Assembly (NCBI RefSeq): GCF_947259555.1
Contig: NZ_CAMYMD010000087.1
Span: 1 to 53,338, forward strand
Direction of reading: 5' to 3'
DNA length: 53,338 nucleotides
Source of the DNA: an uncultured Roseovarius sp.
Lineage (GTDB): Bacteria; Pseudomonadota; Alphaproteobacteria; Rhodobacterales; Rhodobacteraceae
In this document: positions 1 through 9,201 of the stretch, one piece after another
Layout: the number at the start of each line of letters is the position of its first letter
Position numbering within the stretch: the stretch's first letter is position 1
Position numbers and translations under genes: made by a program
Notes under the pieces: generated by a model
What the model was told of the DNA's origin: nothing
The model's database searches: none
The model's input: only the letters and a program-made list of their open reading frames with translations

Positions 1-1
1 C

Positions 2-1210
2 GCGCTCGACGGGCGGGCACTCGCGCCCGGCCCGTCCGGGGCACCGACGCGCGGGCGGCTCGACACCCTGCCCACGGGGCGCAATTTCTACAGCGTCGAC
101 AGCCGCGCAGTGCCCACACCAACCGCTTGGGCATTGGGGTGGAAATCGGCCAACCTGTTGATTGAAAAACACCTTCAAACCCATGGCGACTGGCCGCGCA
201 CCCTGTTGCTCACGGCATGGGGTACGGCCAACATGCGCACCGGCGGCGACGACATCGCGCAGGCCCTCGCGCTGATGGGGGTCAAGCCGAGATGGGATGC
301 CGCCAACCGCCGCGTGACCGGGTTCGAGATCCTGCCCGAGGGCGTGCTCGGGCGGCCGCGCGTGGATGTGACCCTGCGCATCTCGGGGTTCTTCCGTGAC
401 GCGTTTCCACAGTTGATCGCGCTCTTTGACAGTGCCGCGCGTGCCGTGCAGGCGCTGGACGAGTCCGAGGAGACCAACCCGGCCGCCGCGCGCGCGCGGC
501 GTGAGGGCACGAGCGCACGCATCTACGGTGCAAGGCCGGGGGCCTACGGTGCAGGCCTTCAGGCGATGATCGACGAACGCCTGTGGGCGAACAAGGCGGA
601 TCTCGCCGAGGCCTATCTGACCTGGGGCAGCTATGCCTACGGTGCCAATGACACGGGCACGCCAGATCGCGCCGGGTTCGAGACCCGTCTGCGGCAGACC
701 GAAGCCATCGTGCAAAATCAGGACAACCGCGAGCACGATCTGCTTGATTCCGACGATTACTATCAATTCGAGGGCGGGGCGGCGGCGGCTGTCAGCACCT
801 TGCAAGGTCGCGACCGCCCGATCTATCACAACGACCATTCCCGCCCCGAGCGCCCTCTCATCCGCACGCTGGAGGATGAAATCGGCCGCGTGGTGCGGTC
901 ACGTGTCGTCAATCCGAAATGGATCGAAGGCGTCAAGCGGCATGGCTACAAAGGCGCGTTCGAGATCGCAGCAACGGTCGATTATCTGTTTGCGTTTGCC
1001 GCCACGACGGGCGCGGTACGCGGTCATCACTTCGATCTGGTCGAGGCGGCGTTTCTTGAGGATGACGACACGCGGGAGTTCATCTCGGAGCATAACCCGC
1101 CCGCGCTGCGCGAACTGGCAGAGCGCCTGTCCGAGGCGATTGACCGGGGGCTCTGGCTGCCACGGTCCAATTCGGCGCGAGCACGGATCGACGCGGCGCG
1201 ACAAGAATAA
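2..1210 (+). CDS. cobN: Cobaltochelatase subunit CobN, C-terminal part (5' end outside window)
   Basis: This is the carboxy-terminal ~400 residues of the large subunit of aerobic cobaltochelatase, which inserts cobalt into hydrogenobyrinic acid a,c-diamide with CobS and CobT in the cytoplasm. The frame is open from base 2, well upstream of the GTG at 110, and reads DTLPTGRNFYSVDSRAVPT, a typical CobN segment. LTAWGTANMRTGGDDIAQAL and GRPRVDVTLRISGFFRDAFP follow. The natural start lies before the window, so no upstream riboswitch can be judged. The gene converges with a small lipoprotein gene ending 11 bases downstream. The next cobalamin gene, cobO, is about 9 kb away, with polysaccharide and pyrimidine genes between. 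Family assignment is confident from these motifs. Confidence 0.93.
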   Translation, partial: ALDGRALAPGPSGAPTRGRLDTLPTGRNFYSVDSRAVPTPTAWALGWKSANLLIEKHLQTHGDWPRTLLLTAWGTANMRTGGDDIAQALALMGVKPRWDAANRRVTGFEILPEGVLGRPRVDVTLRISGFFRDAFPQLIALFDSAARAVQALDESEETNPAAARARREGTSARIYGARPGAYGAGLQAMIDERLWANKADLAEAYLTWGSYAYGANDTGTPDRAGFETRLRQTEAIVQNQDNREHDLLDSDDYYQFEGGAAAAVSTLQGRDRPIYHNDHSRPERPLIRTLEDEIGRVVRSRVVNPKWIEGVKRHGYKGAFEIAATVDYLFAFAATTGAVRGHHFDLVEAAFLEDDDTREFISEHNPPALRELAERLSEAIDRGLWLPRSNSARARIDAARQE

Positions 1211-1220
1211 CGCGAGGATT

Positions 1221-1619
1221 TCAAGGACTCGGGGCGCAGATCAAGTCCGCATATCCGCGATAGACAGGTTCGATCTCACAGTCATAACGGCGCGCCGAGA
1301 GCAAGACCGGCGCGGGCTGCTTGGCTGCTCCACAATCCAAATACGCCTCCATTACCGCCTGATCGCCCCAGAGGCGCGACACGCGACACCCGCTGACCAA
1401 CTCGATCGCCGCCACGCCGCGCGGAGCGACCGAGGCAAAACGCGGGGCCCATTCAGGATTGACCCGGACTGCCAACGCACGCATATCCGCCACGTACACC
1501 TCGAAGATACTAGGACCGACCATGACACTTTGCGGCGCAATGCCGCGAAACGCCGGGCCGGGCACCCCACAACCGGCAAGAACGCACAGCATCAAAAGAG
1601 TCGTTTGCTTGAAGGCCAT
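1221..1619 (-). CDS. Small putative lipoprotein
   Basis: This is a 132-residue protein of unknown function. From the chosen start it begins MAFKQTTLLMLCVLAGCGVP, a lipoprotein signal peptide with the lipobox LAGC, so the mature protein should be anchored to a membrane through Cys17. The frame extends to an upstream ATG at 1691, but that would bury the signal peptide behind 24 residues, so the inner ATG is preferred. The mature part has several cysteines (VSGCRVSR, YLDCGA, YDCEIEP, LICAPSP) and no domain I recognise. It converges with cobN. The function is not inferable from the sequence. Confidence 0.7.
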   Translation of the reverse strand: MAFKQTTLLMLCVLAGCGVPGPAFRGIAPQSVMVGPSIFEVYVADMRALAVRVNPEWAPRFASVAPRGVAAIELVSGCRVSRLWGDQAVMEAYLDCGAAKQPAPVLLSARRYDCEIEPVYRGYADLICAPSP

Positions 1620-1895
1620 GGGGAAGTGTGCCTGACAGAAGCTTAACGCGCGCTTAAGTGAACCCTTCGCTTCCTGCATGCAGGCGTGCATTGAAACGCC
1701 ATTTTACTGACCAGCGGTATTGGCGATGATCAGAGCTTCGATCCTATCCAGCCGGGAACACGGCCTGCGTGAAAGCTGCGTTCCGACGTCTCGACCGCGA
1801 ATGGCCCGGCCCATCAATCGCCAAAGTTACCTCAGGCGGCTGACAATCCGGCTGGAACAAGGTATCGCGGCGATAAGGAACACAGGAGACACGAT

Positions 1896-2870
1896 ATGCG
1901 TATATATGTTGCGGGCCATCGCGGCATGGTGGGCGGTGCTATCCTGGGTCGATTGGAGGCGCGACGCGCGGCGGGCGAGGATCTGAGCCTCATTACTCGC
2001 ACACATTCAGAGCTCGACCTAACCGACCAACATGCGGTGCGCGATTTCATGCGCGAAGAGCGGCCCGATACCGTGATCCTCGCAGCCGCAAGGGTGGGGG
2101 GTATTCATGCCAACAAAACCTACCCTGCCGATTTCATCCACGACAATCTCATGATCGAATGCAACGTGATCCATCAAGCCTTCGCCGCCGGGGTGGAGCG
2201 CCTGCTGCAACTGGGGTCAAGCTGCATCTACCCCAAAGATGCATCGCAACCGATGCGCGAGGATGCGCTTTTGACAGGCATACTCGAGTCCACAAACGAG
2301 CCCTACGCCATTGCCAAAATCGCGGGCATCAAGCTCTGCGAGAGTTATAACCGCCAGCACGGCACCGACTACCGCTCGGTGATGCCCACTAACCTCTATG
2401 GTCCGGGCGACAATTTTCACCCCGAGAATTCCCACGTCCTGCCTGCACTTATACGCCGCTTTCACGCAGCCGCCCAAGACGGGCGCGACGAGGTCGTGAT
2501 CTGGGGCAGCGGCACGCCCCGACGTGAGTTTTTGCATGTTGACGACATGGCAGACGCTTCGCTCTTCGTGATGGGCCTCGATCACCGGACCTACTGCGCC
2601 AATACCAGACCTATGCTGAGCCACATCAACGTGGGCACCGGCACCGATATCTCGGTCCTGGAGCTTGCCAAGCTCGTGGCGCAGGTCACGGGATTTCAGG
2701 GTCGTATCATCACCGATCCGTCAAAACCGGATGGCACCATGCGCAAACTTCTGGATGTGAGCCGCCTCTCGGCCATGGGCTGGCACGCGGGAATTTCCCT
2801 CCGGGACGGCGTGCGTCAGACCTATGAGTGGTTTTGCCGGCAGGACCCGGCCCAGTTGCGCGCGAGGTGA
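1896..2870 (+). CDS. fcl: GDP-L-fucose synthase
   Basis: This short-chain dehydrogenase (324 residues) converts GDP-4-keto-6-deoxy-mannose to GDP-L-fucose by epimerisation and NADPH reduction, supplying fucose for capsule or lipopolysaccharide. Visible features are the Rossmann loop GHRGMVG (residues 7-13), the [12 protein letters not shown] segment, the catalytic GSSCIYP (around 107-113) and the Tyr137-x3-Lys141 pair in NEPYAIAK. The family length is about 310-325, so it is complete. A good ribosome site (ACAGGAGACACG) precedes the ATG. The usual partner, GDP-mannose 4,6-dehydratase (gmd), is not in the window. The next gene, manC, supplies GDP-mannose, the precursor of the same pathway. Confidence 0.93.
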   Translation: MRIYVAGHRGMVGGAILGRLEARRAAGEDLSLITRTHSELDLTDQHAVRDFMREERPDTVILAAARVGGIHANKTYPADFIHDNLMIECNVIHQAFAAGVERLLQLGSSCIYPKDASQPMREDALLTGILESTNEPYAIAKIAGIKLCESYNRQHGTDYRSVMPTNLYGPGDNFHPENSHVLPALIRRFHAAAQDGRDEVVIWGSGTPRREFLHVDDMADASLFVMGLDHRTYCANTRPMLSHINVGTGTDISVLELAKLVAQVTGFQGRIITDPSKPDGTMRKLLDVSRLSAMGWHAGISLRDGVRQTYEWFCRQDPAQLRAR

Positions 2871-2985
2871 CGTCCCGGCGCATATTTTCGGCGGAAACCG
2901 AGGGCTGGTCAGATTCTGCCTTGCCTCCCTGTCCCGGATTCGGGATACCTTTTGAACTTTCAGTCAGACTTGCAAAGGACGCCTG

Positions 2986-4407
2986 ATGATTACCCCAGTT
3001 CTTCTCTGTGGCGGTTCAGGAACACGGCTATGGCCTTTGTCGCGCAAATCCTACCCAAAGCAATTCGCGCCCCTATTGGGGGACCGGACATTGTTCCAAG
3101 CCTCGGCCGAACGTCTGTCGGGGGCTGATTTTGCGGCACCTATTGTGCTGACCAATGCCGACTTTCGGTTCATTGTGGGCGAACAACTGGCCGATATCGG
3201 GATTGAGCCGGGCGCGGTCCTGATCGAGCCATCAGGGCGCAACACAGCCCCCGCGGTGCTGGCCGCCGCGCTCTGGCTGGCGCGCACCGACCCTGAGGCG
3301 CTGATGCTGGTCGCGCCCTCCGATCACGTGGTGCCGGACGCTGCCGCCTTCCGGCAAGCTGTGGCTGCGGGTATGGACACTGCCCGTGGTGGCCGGCTCG
3401 TGACCTTCGGGATCAAGCCAAACCATGCCGAAACCGGATATGGCTATCTGGAGCTTGACGGCGATGCCTGCGATTTTTCGCCCCACCCAATCGGCCTGAA
3501 GCGCTTTGTCGAGAAGCCCGACGCGGACACCGCTGCGAATATGCTGTCACAGGACACATACCTTTGGAATGCCGGAATTTTCCTGTTCAAGGCCAGCGCG
3601 ATCCTGGATGCGTTCCGTATCCATGCGCCGCAGTTGATCAGCCCGGTAGAGGCCGCCATCGAGAAAAGCCTGCCAGATCTGGGCTTTCACCGCCTTGACC
3701 CCATGGCCTGGGCCGAAGCCGAGGACATCTCGATCGACTATGCGGTCATGGAAAAGGCAACCAACCTGTCGGTCATTCCCTTTGCCGGCAGCTGGTCGGA
3801 TCTGGGCGACTGGGATGCCGTCTGGCGCGAGACCGGCCCAGATGCGCGCGGTGTGGCCACGTCAGGCCAGGCCACGGCCATCGATTGCGACAACACATTG
3901 CTGCGCTCCGAGGATGGCGGCCTCGAGGTTGTCGGCATCGGGCTCGACAATATCATCGCGGTGGCCATGCCCGATGCGGTTCTTGTCGCCGACGTGTCGC
4001 GCGCGCAGGATGTCAAGGAAGTGGTCAGCGCGCTCAAGACAAAGGGGCGCAAGCAAGCCGAGAGCTTTCCCAAGGATCACCGTCCGTGGGGCTGGTTCGA
4101 GAGCCTCGTGATGGGCGACCGTTTTCAGGTCAAACGCATCCATGTGCATCCCGGTGCCGCCCTCTCGTTGCAGAGCCATCACCATCGCTCGGAGCATTGG
4201 ATCGTGGTCGAAGGCACCGCCAAGGTGACGATAGACGACAAGGTCACGCTGGTGACCGAGAACCAGTCGGTCTATATCCCGCTTGGCGCGGTTCACAGGA
4301 TGGAGAACCCGGGCAAGGTGCCCATGGTTCTGATCGAGGTGCAGACCGGCACCTATCTGGGTGAGGATGACATCATCCGTTACGAGGACATCTACGCGCG
4401 TGGCTGA
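2986..4407 (+). CDS. manC: Mannose-1-phosphate guanylyltransferase / mannose-6-phosphate isomerase
   Basis: This bifunctional type II enzyme (473 residues) makes GDP-mannose from mannose-1-phosphate and GTP and can isomerise fructose-6-phosphate to mannose-6-phosphate. The N-terminal nucleotidyltransferase carries the signature GGSGTRLWPLSRK (residues 9-21), with FVEKPDADTA and YLWNAGIFLFKA further on. The C-terminal cupin shows HPGAALSLQSHHHRSEHW and the EVQTGTYLGEDDIIRYEDIY ending typical of the family. It lies 115 bases after fcl on the same strand, and a small gene follows after 33 bases. Together the genes point to production of mannose- or fucose-containing surface polysaccharide. Confidence 0.94.
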   Translation: MITPVLLCGGSGTRLWPLSRKSYPKQFAPLLGDRTLFQASAERLSGADFAAPIVLTNADFRFIVGEQLADIGIEPGAVLIEPSGRNTAPAVLAAALWLARTDPEALMLVAPSDHVVPDAAAFRQAVAAGMDTARGGRLVTFGIKPNHAETGYGYLELDGDACDFSPHPIGLKRFVEKPDADTAANMLSQDTYLWNAGIFLFKASAILDAFRIHAPQLISPVEAAIEKSLPDLGFHRLDPMAWAEAEDISIDYAVMEKATNLSVIPFAGSWSDLGDWDAVWRETGPDARGVATSGQATAIDCDNTLLRSEDGGLEVVGIGLDNIIAVAMPDAVLVADVSRAQDVKEVVSALKTKGRKQAESFPKDHRPWGWFESLVMGDRFQVKRIHVHPGAALSLQSHHHRSEHWIVVEGTAKVTIDDKVTLVTENQSVYIPLGAVHRMENPGKVPMVLIEVQTGTYLGEDDIIRYEDIYARG

Positions 4408-4440
4408 GGCCGTGTGCGACGGTCAGAAACGGATATTGTG

Positions 4441-5445
4441 ATGCCAGAGGAAATCAGCGTCGTTATCTGGACCGTTTCAGAGCACGACGCCGCCACATGC
4501 GCCGCGACGCTGACGCCGCCCGACGATCAGACGAGCAGCACATGGCGCGTTCAGACATGCCGGGGTGCCGCCGGTGCGCGTGCCGCTCTCGCGACCGACG
4601 AGACGGCAAGGCTGTGCCTGATATACCCCGCACCGGTCGGATTTGTGGCGCGGGCAATCGACGCGGAGGCGGACCCCGGCACGGTGCTTGACAGCTGGGC
4701 GGACGCGGCGCGCGAGATGCTGACCTTGCGTCGGCAGTATCAGGACCGCGCATGTCTCTTCGAGGCCGAAGACCTGCACGCCAATCGGCTCAAGGGTCTT
4801 GAGCGGCTTGGTTTGCATCCCATGCCACGCGCGCCCATGGTGGATACACGGGAACCGGTCGCACCCGGTCCCGTGCCCGGCCTCATCTCCGAGGCCCTCA
4901 TACGTGACAGGCAAGATCTTGTCGCGCTGATCGACGCGGTGCAGGACAGCACCGATCATCTGTCCGATGACCCGGTTTCCCGGCGTGACGTCTCACCCGA
5001 AATGGCGCTTGAGGACTACCGCGCCGACCGTCAGCGTATGGCAGAGGCTGAGCGCGCGCGCGACTCGGCCCGCGCCGAGGCTCAGGCGGCACGCAAGCAC
5101 TTGAAGGCGTGTCAGGCCGAGCTGTCAGAAAAGGATGCGATCCTCGCCGAACAACAGACCCGCTTTCACCAGATACGCAAGGATGACGCCACCGGCTTGT
5201 TGGAACGCGGCAAACGCATTGCCGCGCTTGAGGACGCGATCCGGGACAAGGATGCCGCCCTCGGTGCGCAACGCGACAGGGCCGCAGAGTTGGAAGGCCG
5301 TGTCGCGGCGAAGCAGCAGGAATTGGAGGCCCGCGAGGCGCACATTCGGGATCTGGAAGCCAAAGTGGCGACCCTCATGCGCTCTTTGCCAATGCGGATC
5401 AGGCACCGCCTCCGATCCCTCGTGCGGGGCAGCAGGCGCGGCTGA
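4441..5445 (+). CDS. Coiled-coil protein of unknown function
   Basis: This is a 334-residue protein with no recognised domain. The first ~160 residues look globular (EEISVVIWTVSEHDAATCAA). From about residue 185 to 315 the sequence is rich in Ala, Glu, Arg, Lys and Gln with heptad-like spacing (AEAERARDSARAEAQAARKH), as in a long coiled coil. It ends in a strongly basic tail, RIRHRLRSLVRGSRRG. No signal peptide or membrane segment is seen. GTG codons at 4414 and 4438 are alternative starts; ATG 4441 is preferred as the only ATG, although no strong ribosome site is seen. It sits 33 bases after manC, so co-transcription is likely. A role in polysaccharide assembly or glycosyl transfer is possible but is inference from position only. 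Confidence 0.7.
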   Translation: MPEEISVVIWTVSEHDAATCAATLTPPDDQTSSTWRVQTCRGAAGARAALATDETARLCLIYPAPVGFVARAIDAEADPGTVLDSWADAAREMLTLRRQYQDRACLFEAEDLHANRLKGLERLGLHPMPRAPMVDTREPVAPGPVPGLISEALIRDRQDLVALIDAVQDSTDHLSDDPVSRRDVSPEMALEDYRADRQRMAEAERARDSARAEAQAARKHLKACQAELSEKDAILAEQQTRFHQIRKDDATGLLERGKRIAALEDAIRDKDAALGAQRDRAAELEGRVAAKQQELEAREAHIRDLEAKVATLMRSLPMRIRHRLRSLVRGSRRG

Positions 5446-5481
5446 CACGAGGCGCGTGCCGCGAGCCACGCCGCACACAAG

Positions 5482-6786
5482 CTACTCTGCCGCGCATTTC
5501 CCCGGATTGTTGGGATGCGTGGTCCAGTTTGCATAGTCTTCGCGCACCACCTCGCCGGTGCGCGGGTCAACGGCCCCCGCCGCCATCGGCTCCATCGTGA
5601 TACAGCCCTCGACGGGGCAGACATTGACGCAGAGATTGCAGGCCACGCATTCCTCGTCCTTGACGGTAAAGACACGGTCTTCCGACATGGCGATGGCCTG
5701 ATGGCTGGTATCCTCACAGGCGGCATAACACCGCCCGCATTTGATGCACTCGTCCTGATTGATCCGCGCCTTGGCGACATAGTTGAGGTTGAGATCCTGC
5801 CAATTGACCACATTGGGCACCGCGCGGCCCACCAACTCGTCAACCGAGGCAAAGCCCTTGTCGTCCATGTATTGCGACAGGCCCGAGATCATTTCCTGCA
5901 CGACCTTGAACCCGTAGGTCATGGCGGCTGTGCAAACCTGCACGTTGCCCGCACCGAGCGCCAGAAACTCGGCTGCGTCGCGCCATGTGGTCACGCCGCC
6001 GATGCCGCTGATCGGCATGCCTCGGGTTGCCGGATCGCGGGCGATCTCGGCCACCATGTTGAGCGCGATGGGCTTGACCGCAGGTCCGCAATAGCCGCCA
6101 TGCGCGCCTTGGCCGTCGATCGTGGGCTCTGGTGAAAAGAGGTCGAGATCGACCGAGGTGATGGAATTGATGGTGTTGATGAGGCTGACGGCATCGGCGC
6201 CGCCGTCCTTGGCCGCCTGCGCGGGTTTGCGGATATCAGTGATATTCGGCGTCAGTTTGACGATGACCGGAAGGCTAGAGTGCTTTTTGCACCAATGCGC
6301 CACCTGACCGACATATTCCGGCACCTGCCCCACGGCGCTGCCCATGCCGCGCTCGCTCATCCCGTGGGGGCAGCCAAAGTTCAGTTCGACGCCATCGCAG
6401 CCGGTATCCTCGACCCGGCGCAGGATGTCGCGCCAGCTGTCTTCATTGACGGGCACCATGAGGCTTGCGATCAGGGCGCGGTCGGGCCAATCCCGCTTGA
6501 CCCGCGTCATCTCTTCGAGGTTCACTTCGAGAGAGCGGTCGGTGATCAGCTCGATATTGTTGAGGCCCAGCAGGCGCCGGTCGGCCCCGTAGATCGCGCC
6601 ATATCGCGGACCGTTGACATTGACGACCGGCGGCCCCGCCTCGCCCAGCGTTTTCCAGACAACCCCGCCCCAGCCGGCCTCGAAGGCGCGGCGGACGTTG
6701 TATTCCTTGTCCGTCGGCGGCGCGGAGGCCAGCCAGAACGGGTTGGGTGAGGTAATGCCGATGAAATTCGTTGTAAGGTCAGCCAT
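5482..6786 (-). CDS. preA: NAD-dependent dihydropyrimidine dehydrogenase, subunit PreA
   Basis: This is the catalytic subunit (434 residues) of the bacterial dihydropyrimidine dehydrogenase, which reduces uracil or thymine to the 5,6-dihydro form with electrons from PreT. The FMN TIM-barrel part contains NFGCPHGMSERGMG, with the active-site Cys, and ISGIGGVTTWRDAAEFLALG. Two 4Fe-4S motifs lie near the C-terminus (CIKCGRCYAACEDT and CVACNLCVNVCPVEGC). The start is supported by the ribosome site AAGGGAGA. It follows preT by 15 bases on the same strand, the usual preT-preA pair. Regulation is probably through the operator-like dyad before preT. Confidence 0.96.
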   Translation of the reverse strand: MADLTTNFIGITSPNPFWLASAPPTDKEYNVRRAFEAGWGGVVWKTLGEAGPPVVNVNGPRYGAIYGADRRLLGLNNIELITDRSLEVNLEEMTRVKRDWPDRALIASLMVPVNEDSWRDILRRVEDTGCDGVELNFGCPHGMSERGMGSAVGQVPEYVGQVAHWCKKHSSLPVIVKLTPNITDIRKPAQAAKDGGADAVSLINTINSITSVDLDLFSPEPTIDGQGAHGGYCGPAVKPIALNMVAEIARDPATRGMPISGIGGVTTWRDAAEFLALGAGNVQVCTAAMTYGFKVVQEMISGLSQYMDDKGFASVDELVGRAVPNVVNWQDLNLNYVAKARINQDECIKCGRCYAACEDTSHQAIAMSEDRVFTVKDEECVACNLCVNVCPVEGCITMEPMAAGAVDPRTGEVVREDYANWTTHPNNPGKCAAE

Positions 6787-6801
6787 GACTCTATCTCCCT
6801 T

Positions 6802-8130
6802 CTACGCCTGTGCGCCGAGGCTGGCGTGGATATCTTCGGCGGCATCGCGGCCCTCGGCCACCGCCGTGACGGTCAGGTCATCGCCGCCTGCCGAACAATC
6901 GCCCCCGGCCCAGACACCGGGCAGAGACGTGCGCCCGGCGCCGCTGATGGCGATCTTGCGCCCATCCAATTCAGGTAAATCGGGCCCTTCAAGGGTCTGG
7001 CCGATGGCCTTGAACACCTGATCGGCCGCCAGTCGAAACCGCTGGCCGGTGGGCGTCAGCGCGTCGTCGGTATACTCGAACTCGACCTCACGCACCGCGC
7101 CATTGCCATGCACGGCAATTGGCGTTGCATTGGTGATGATGCGCACCCCCTTGGCGGCGGCCAGGTCCTGCTCATAGCGGCTGGCGTTCATCCGCTCGCG
7201 TCCGCGCCGGTAAACGAGGCTGACGTTGAGCGCGCCCAGAAGCCTGGCTTGCACGGCTGCATCCACCGCCGTCATGCCGCCGCCAATCACCACCACGTCA
7301 CGCCCGATCGGCAGACCGGCCAGATCCTCGGCCTGACGCAAATCGGCGATGAAATCGACCGCGTCGCGCATGCCTTCGCGATCTTCGCCTGCCAAGTCCA
7401 GCGCGTTCACCCCACCAAGGCCAATGCCGAGGAATACCGCATCAAACCCTTCACGCAGTTCCGCGAGGGACAGTTCGCGTCCAAGGCGCTTGCCGGTCTC
7501 CAGCGTGATGCCGCCGATCTGCATCAGCCAATCCACCTCGCGCGCCGCGAAACTGTCGGTGCTCTTGTAAGCGGCGATGCCAAACTCATTCAGGCCGCCG
7601 GGCTTGGCCCGGCCATCGTAGAGCGTCACGTCATGCCCGTGCATCGACAACCGATGCGCACAGGCCAGACCGGCGGGCCCGGCCCCCACGACCGCAACCT
7701 GCCGCCCGGTCGGCGCCGCGCGGGTGAACGGGTGCACGCCCTGCGCCATGACCGTATCGGTGGCGTAACGCTGCAACTGGCCGATGAGCACGGGCTTGCC
7801 CTCTGCCGCCTCGCGCACGCAGGCCTCTTCACAGAGCGTTTCCGTGGGGCACACGCGGGCGCACATCCCGCCGAGGATATTCTGCTCGAATATCGTCTCG
7901 GCCGCCGCTTCGGGGGTGCCGGTGGCGATCTGCCGGATAAAGAGCGGGATGTCGATCGAGGTGGGGCAGGCCGTGATGCAGGGCGCATCATGGCAGAAAT
8001 AACACCGATCCGCGGCAACCAGCGCCTCGTGATCGTCGAGGGGCGGGTGCAGGTCGGAAAAGTTTCCGCTCAACTGCTCGGGCTCAAGGCGGCCAGCGGC
8101 AATACCAGGGTCTAACATGCGGTCACTCAT
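6802..8130 (-). CDS. preT: NAD-dependent dihydropyrimidine dehydrogenase, subunit PreT
   Basis: This is the electron-input subunit (442 residues), related to the small subunit of glutamate synthase. It passes electrons from NAD(P)H through FAD and Fe-S centres to PreA. The N-terminus has the cysteine-rich Fe-S binding segments CYFCHDAPCITACPTSIDIP and CARVCPTETLCEEAC. An FAD loop GAGPAGLACAHRL and a nucleotide-binding loop VVIGGGMTAVDAA follow. The ATG at 8130 has the ribosome site CTGGAGAC. The leader contains a 16-base dyad at 8181-8196, 50 bases from the start, matching the RutR operator pattern. It is the first gene of the preT-preA operon. Confidence 0.96.
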   Translation of the reverse strand: MSDRMLDPGIAAGRLEPEQLSGNFSDLHPPLDDHEALVAADRCYFCHDAPCITACPTSIDIPLFIRQIATGTPEAAAETIFEQNILGGMCARVCPTETLCEEACVREAAEGKPVLIGQLQRYATDTVMAQGVHPFTRAAPTGRQVAVVGAGPAGLACAHRLSMHGHDVTLYDGRAKPGGLNEFGIAAYKSTDSFAAREVDWLMQIGGITLETGKRLGRELSLAELREGFDAVFLGIGLGGVNALDLAGEDREGMRDAVDFIADLRQAEDLAGLPIGRDVVVIGGGMTAVDAAVQARLLGALNVSLVYRRGRERMNASRYEQDLAAAKGVRIITNATPIAVHGNGAVREVEFEYTDDALTPTGQRFRLAADQVFKAIGQTLEGPDLPELDGRKIAISGAGRTSLPGVWAGGDCSAGGDDLTVTAVAEGRDAAEDIHASLGAQA

Positions 8131-8180
8131 GGCTGTCTCCAGTCAAAGATGGCTGAATTCAGTATTCCACGATTCGAAAT

Positions 8181-8196
8181 TTTATCAATTGGTAAA
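8181..8196. promoter_or_regulatory. RutR-type operator before preT
   Basis: TTTATCAATTGGTAAA forms an imperfect dyad. The inverted symmetry extends to 8177-8200, with only one mismatched pair over 24 bases. It resembles the E. coli RutR site TTGACCAnnTGGTCAA and nearly equals the perfect dyad found before the carbamoyl-beta-alanine amidohydrolase gene (14275-14290). It lies 50 bases from the preT start codon, essentially the same spacing as the other copy. Confidence 0.7.
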
Positions 8197-8269
8197 ATTT
8201 ATATGGAGCAAAAAAAGCCTCTGCCGCGCGATCGTGGCCTTCGATGCTGATATTTTTGGCGGGTCGGAT

Positions 8270-9037
8270 TTAGCGCGATTGTTCGTGCTCGAACCGCTGC
8301 CGCGCAATGGCCTCGTTCCGGTCGGCTTTCTTCTGATCGGCCAGTGCTTTTTCAACGTAGTTGAGGTGGGCATCGACCGCCTTGCGCGCCGCATCCGGGT
8401 CACGCGCCTGAATGGCTGTATTGATGGCCCGGTGCTGATCCAGCAATGCGCCGCGCGTGGTCCGCTGTTTGAACATCACCTGGCGGTTGTAGAACACGCC
8501 CTCGCGCAGCAACTGAAACATCGACCGCATCATGTGCAGCATGACCACGTTGTGACTGGCCTCGATGATCGCCATATGAAACTCGGCATCGAGCCGCGCC
8601 TCGTCTGCCGGGTTGGTTTTCCTGTGGGCCGCTTCCATCTTGTCCATAAGTGTCTGGATCACCTGCAAATCCGTGTCGGAGGCCAGACGCGCGGCGCGGC
8701 AGGCCGCAAGTCCCTCCAGATCACGGCGAAAGCCGATATAGTCGAATACGGCCTCGTCATGCTCGGCGAAAAGCTGGATCAACGCGGCGGAAAATGCGCT
8801 GCCCAGAACATCAGCCACGTAAATGCCCGCGCCGGCGCGGGCGCTCAGCAGGCCCTTGTCCTGCAATTCCGAAACAGCCTCGCGCAGAGATGGCCGCGAC
8901 ACGCCAAGCTTCTCGGCAAGTTCCCGCTCTGCGGGCAAACGCTCACCCGGACGCAGAATGCCCCTGAGTATGAGTTTTTCGATTTGCCGGGTAACGGCGG
9001 TCGAGAGTTTTTCCGGTGTGACTTTCTGAAATGGCAT
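8270..9037 (-). CDS. GntR family (FadR/FCD type) transcriptional regulator
   Basis: This is a 255-residue DNA-binding regulator. The N-terminal winged helix contains the GntR signature GERLPAERELAEKLGVSRPSLREAVSELQDKG in pieces (residues ~31-63). The C-terminal FCD ligand-binding domain shows the usual metal-site pattern of Asp and His residues (LDAEFHMAIIEASHN and DQHRAINTAIQARDPDAA). Such regulators respond to small organic acids and often repress their own gene. A 17-base dyad 19 bases upstream of the start supports autoregulation. It precedes preT on the same strand with a 139-base gap holding the RutR-type site, so a role in pyrimidine catabolism is plausible but unproven. It is also PdhR- or LldR-like in form, and the ligand cannot be told. 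Confidence 0.88.
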   Translation of the reverse strand: MPFQKVTPEKLSTAVTRQIEKLILRGILRPGERLPAERELAEKLGVSRPSLREAVSELQDKGLLSARAGAGIYVADVLGSAFSAALIQLFAEHDEAVFDYIGFRRDLEGLAACRAARLASDTDLQVIQTLMDKMEAAHRKTNPADEARLDAEFHMAIIEASHNVVMLHMMRSMFQLLREGVFYNRQVMFKQRTTRGALLDQHRAINTAIQARDPDAARKAVDAHLNYVEKALADQKKADRNEAIARQRFEHEQSR

Positions 9038-9056
9038 GCGCGCGCCCTTATGAATT

Positions 9057-9073
9057 GGTCAGATCATATGACC
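9057..9073. promoter_or_regulatory. Candidate autoregulatory operator of the GntR gene
   Basis: GGTCAGATCATATGACC is a dyad with arms GGTCA and TGACC and further internal symmetry (14 of 16 paired positions match around one central base). It lies 19 bases upstream of the GntR-family start codon, where an autorepressor site would be expected. FCD-type GntR operators commonly have this length and GGTC/GACC-type arms. Confidence 0.5.
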
Positions 9074-9176
9074 GCACCCCAAATACGGCAAGCCTGTCCT
9101 TTGGTCTTGGTGGCAGCTTGCTAACGGCCAAGGGTGGTCATGCGCCGGGATCCGATTGAGGCACGCCGCGCGATAC

Positions 9177-9191
9177 GCGGCCAAAGGCCGC
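9177..9191. terminator. Short hairpin downstream of the Lin0512-cobO genes
   Basis: GCGGCCAAAGGCCGC forms a 6-bp GC stem with a 3-base loop, 11 bases beyond the stop codon of the last gene of the cobO operon. No clear T-run follows on either strand, so termination activity is uncertain. Confidence 0.3.
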
Positions 9192-9201
9192 TCAATAACA
9201 A

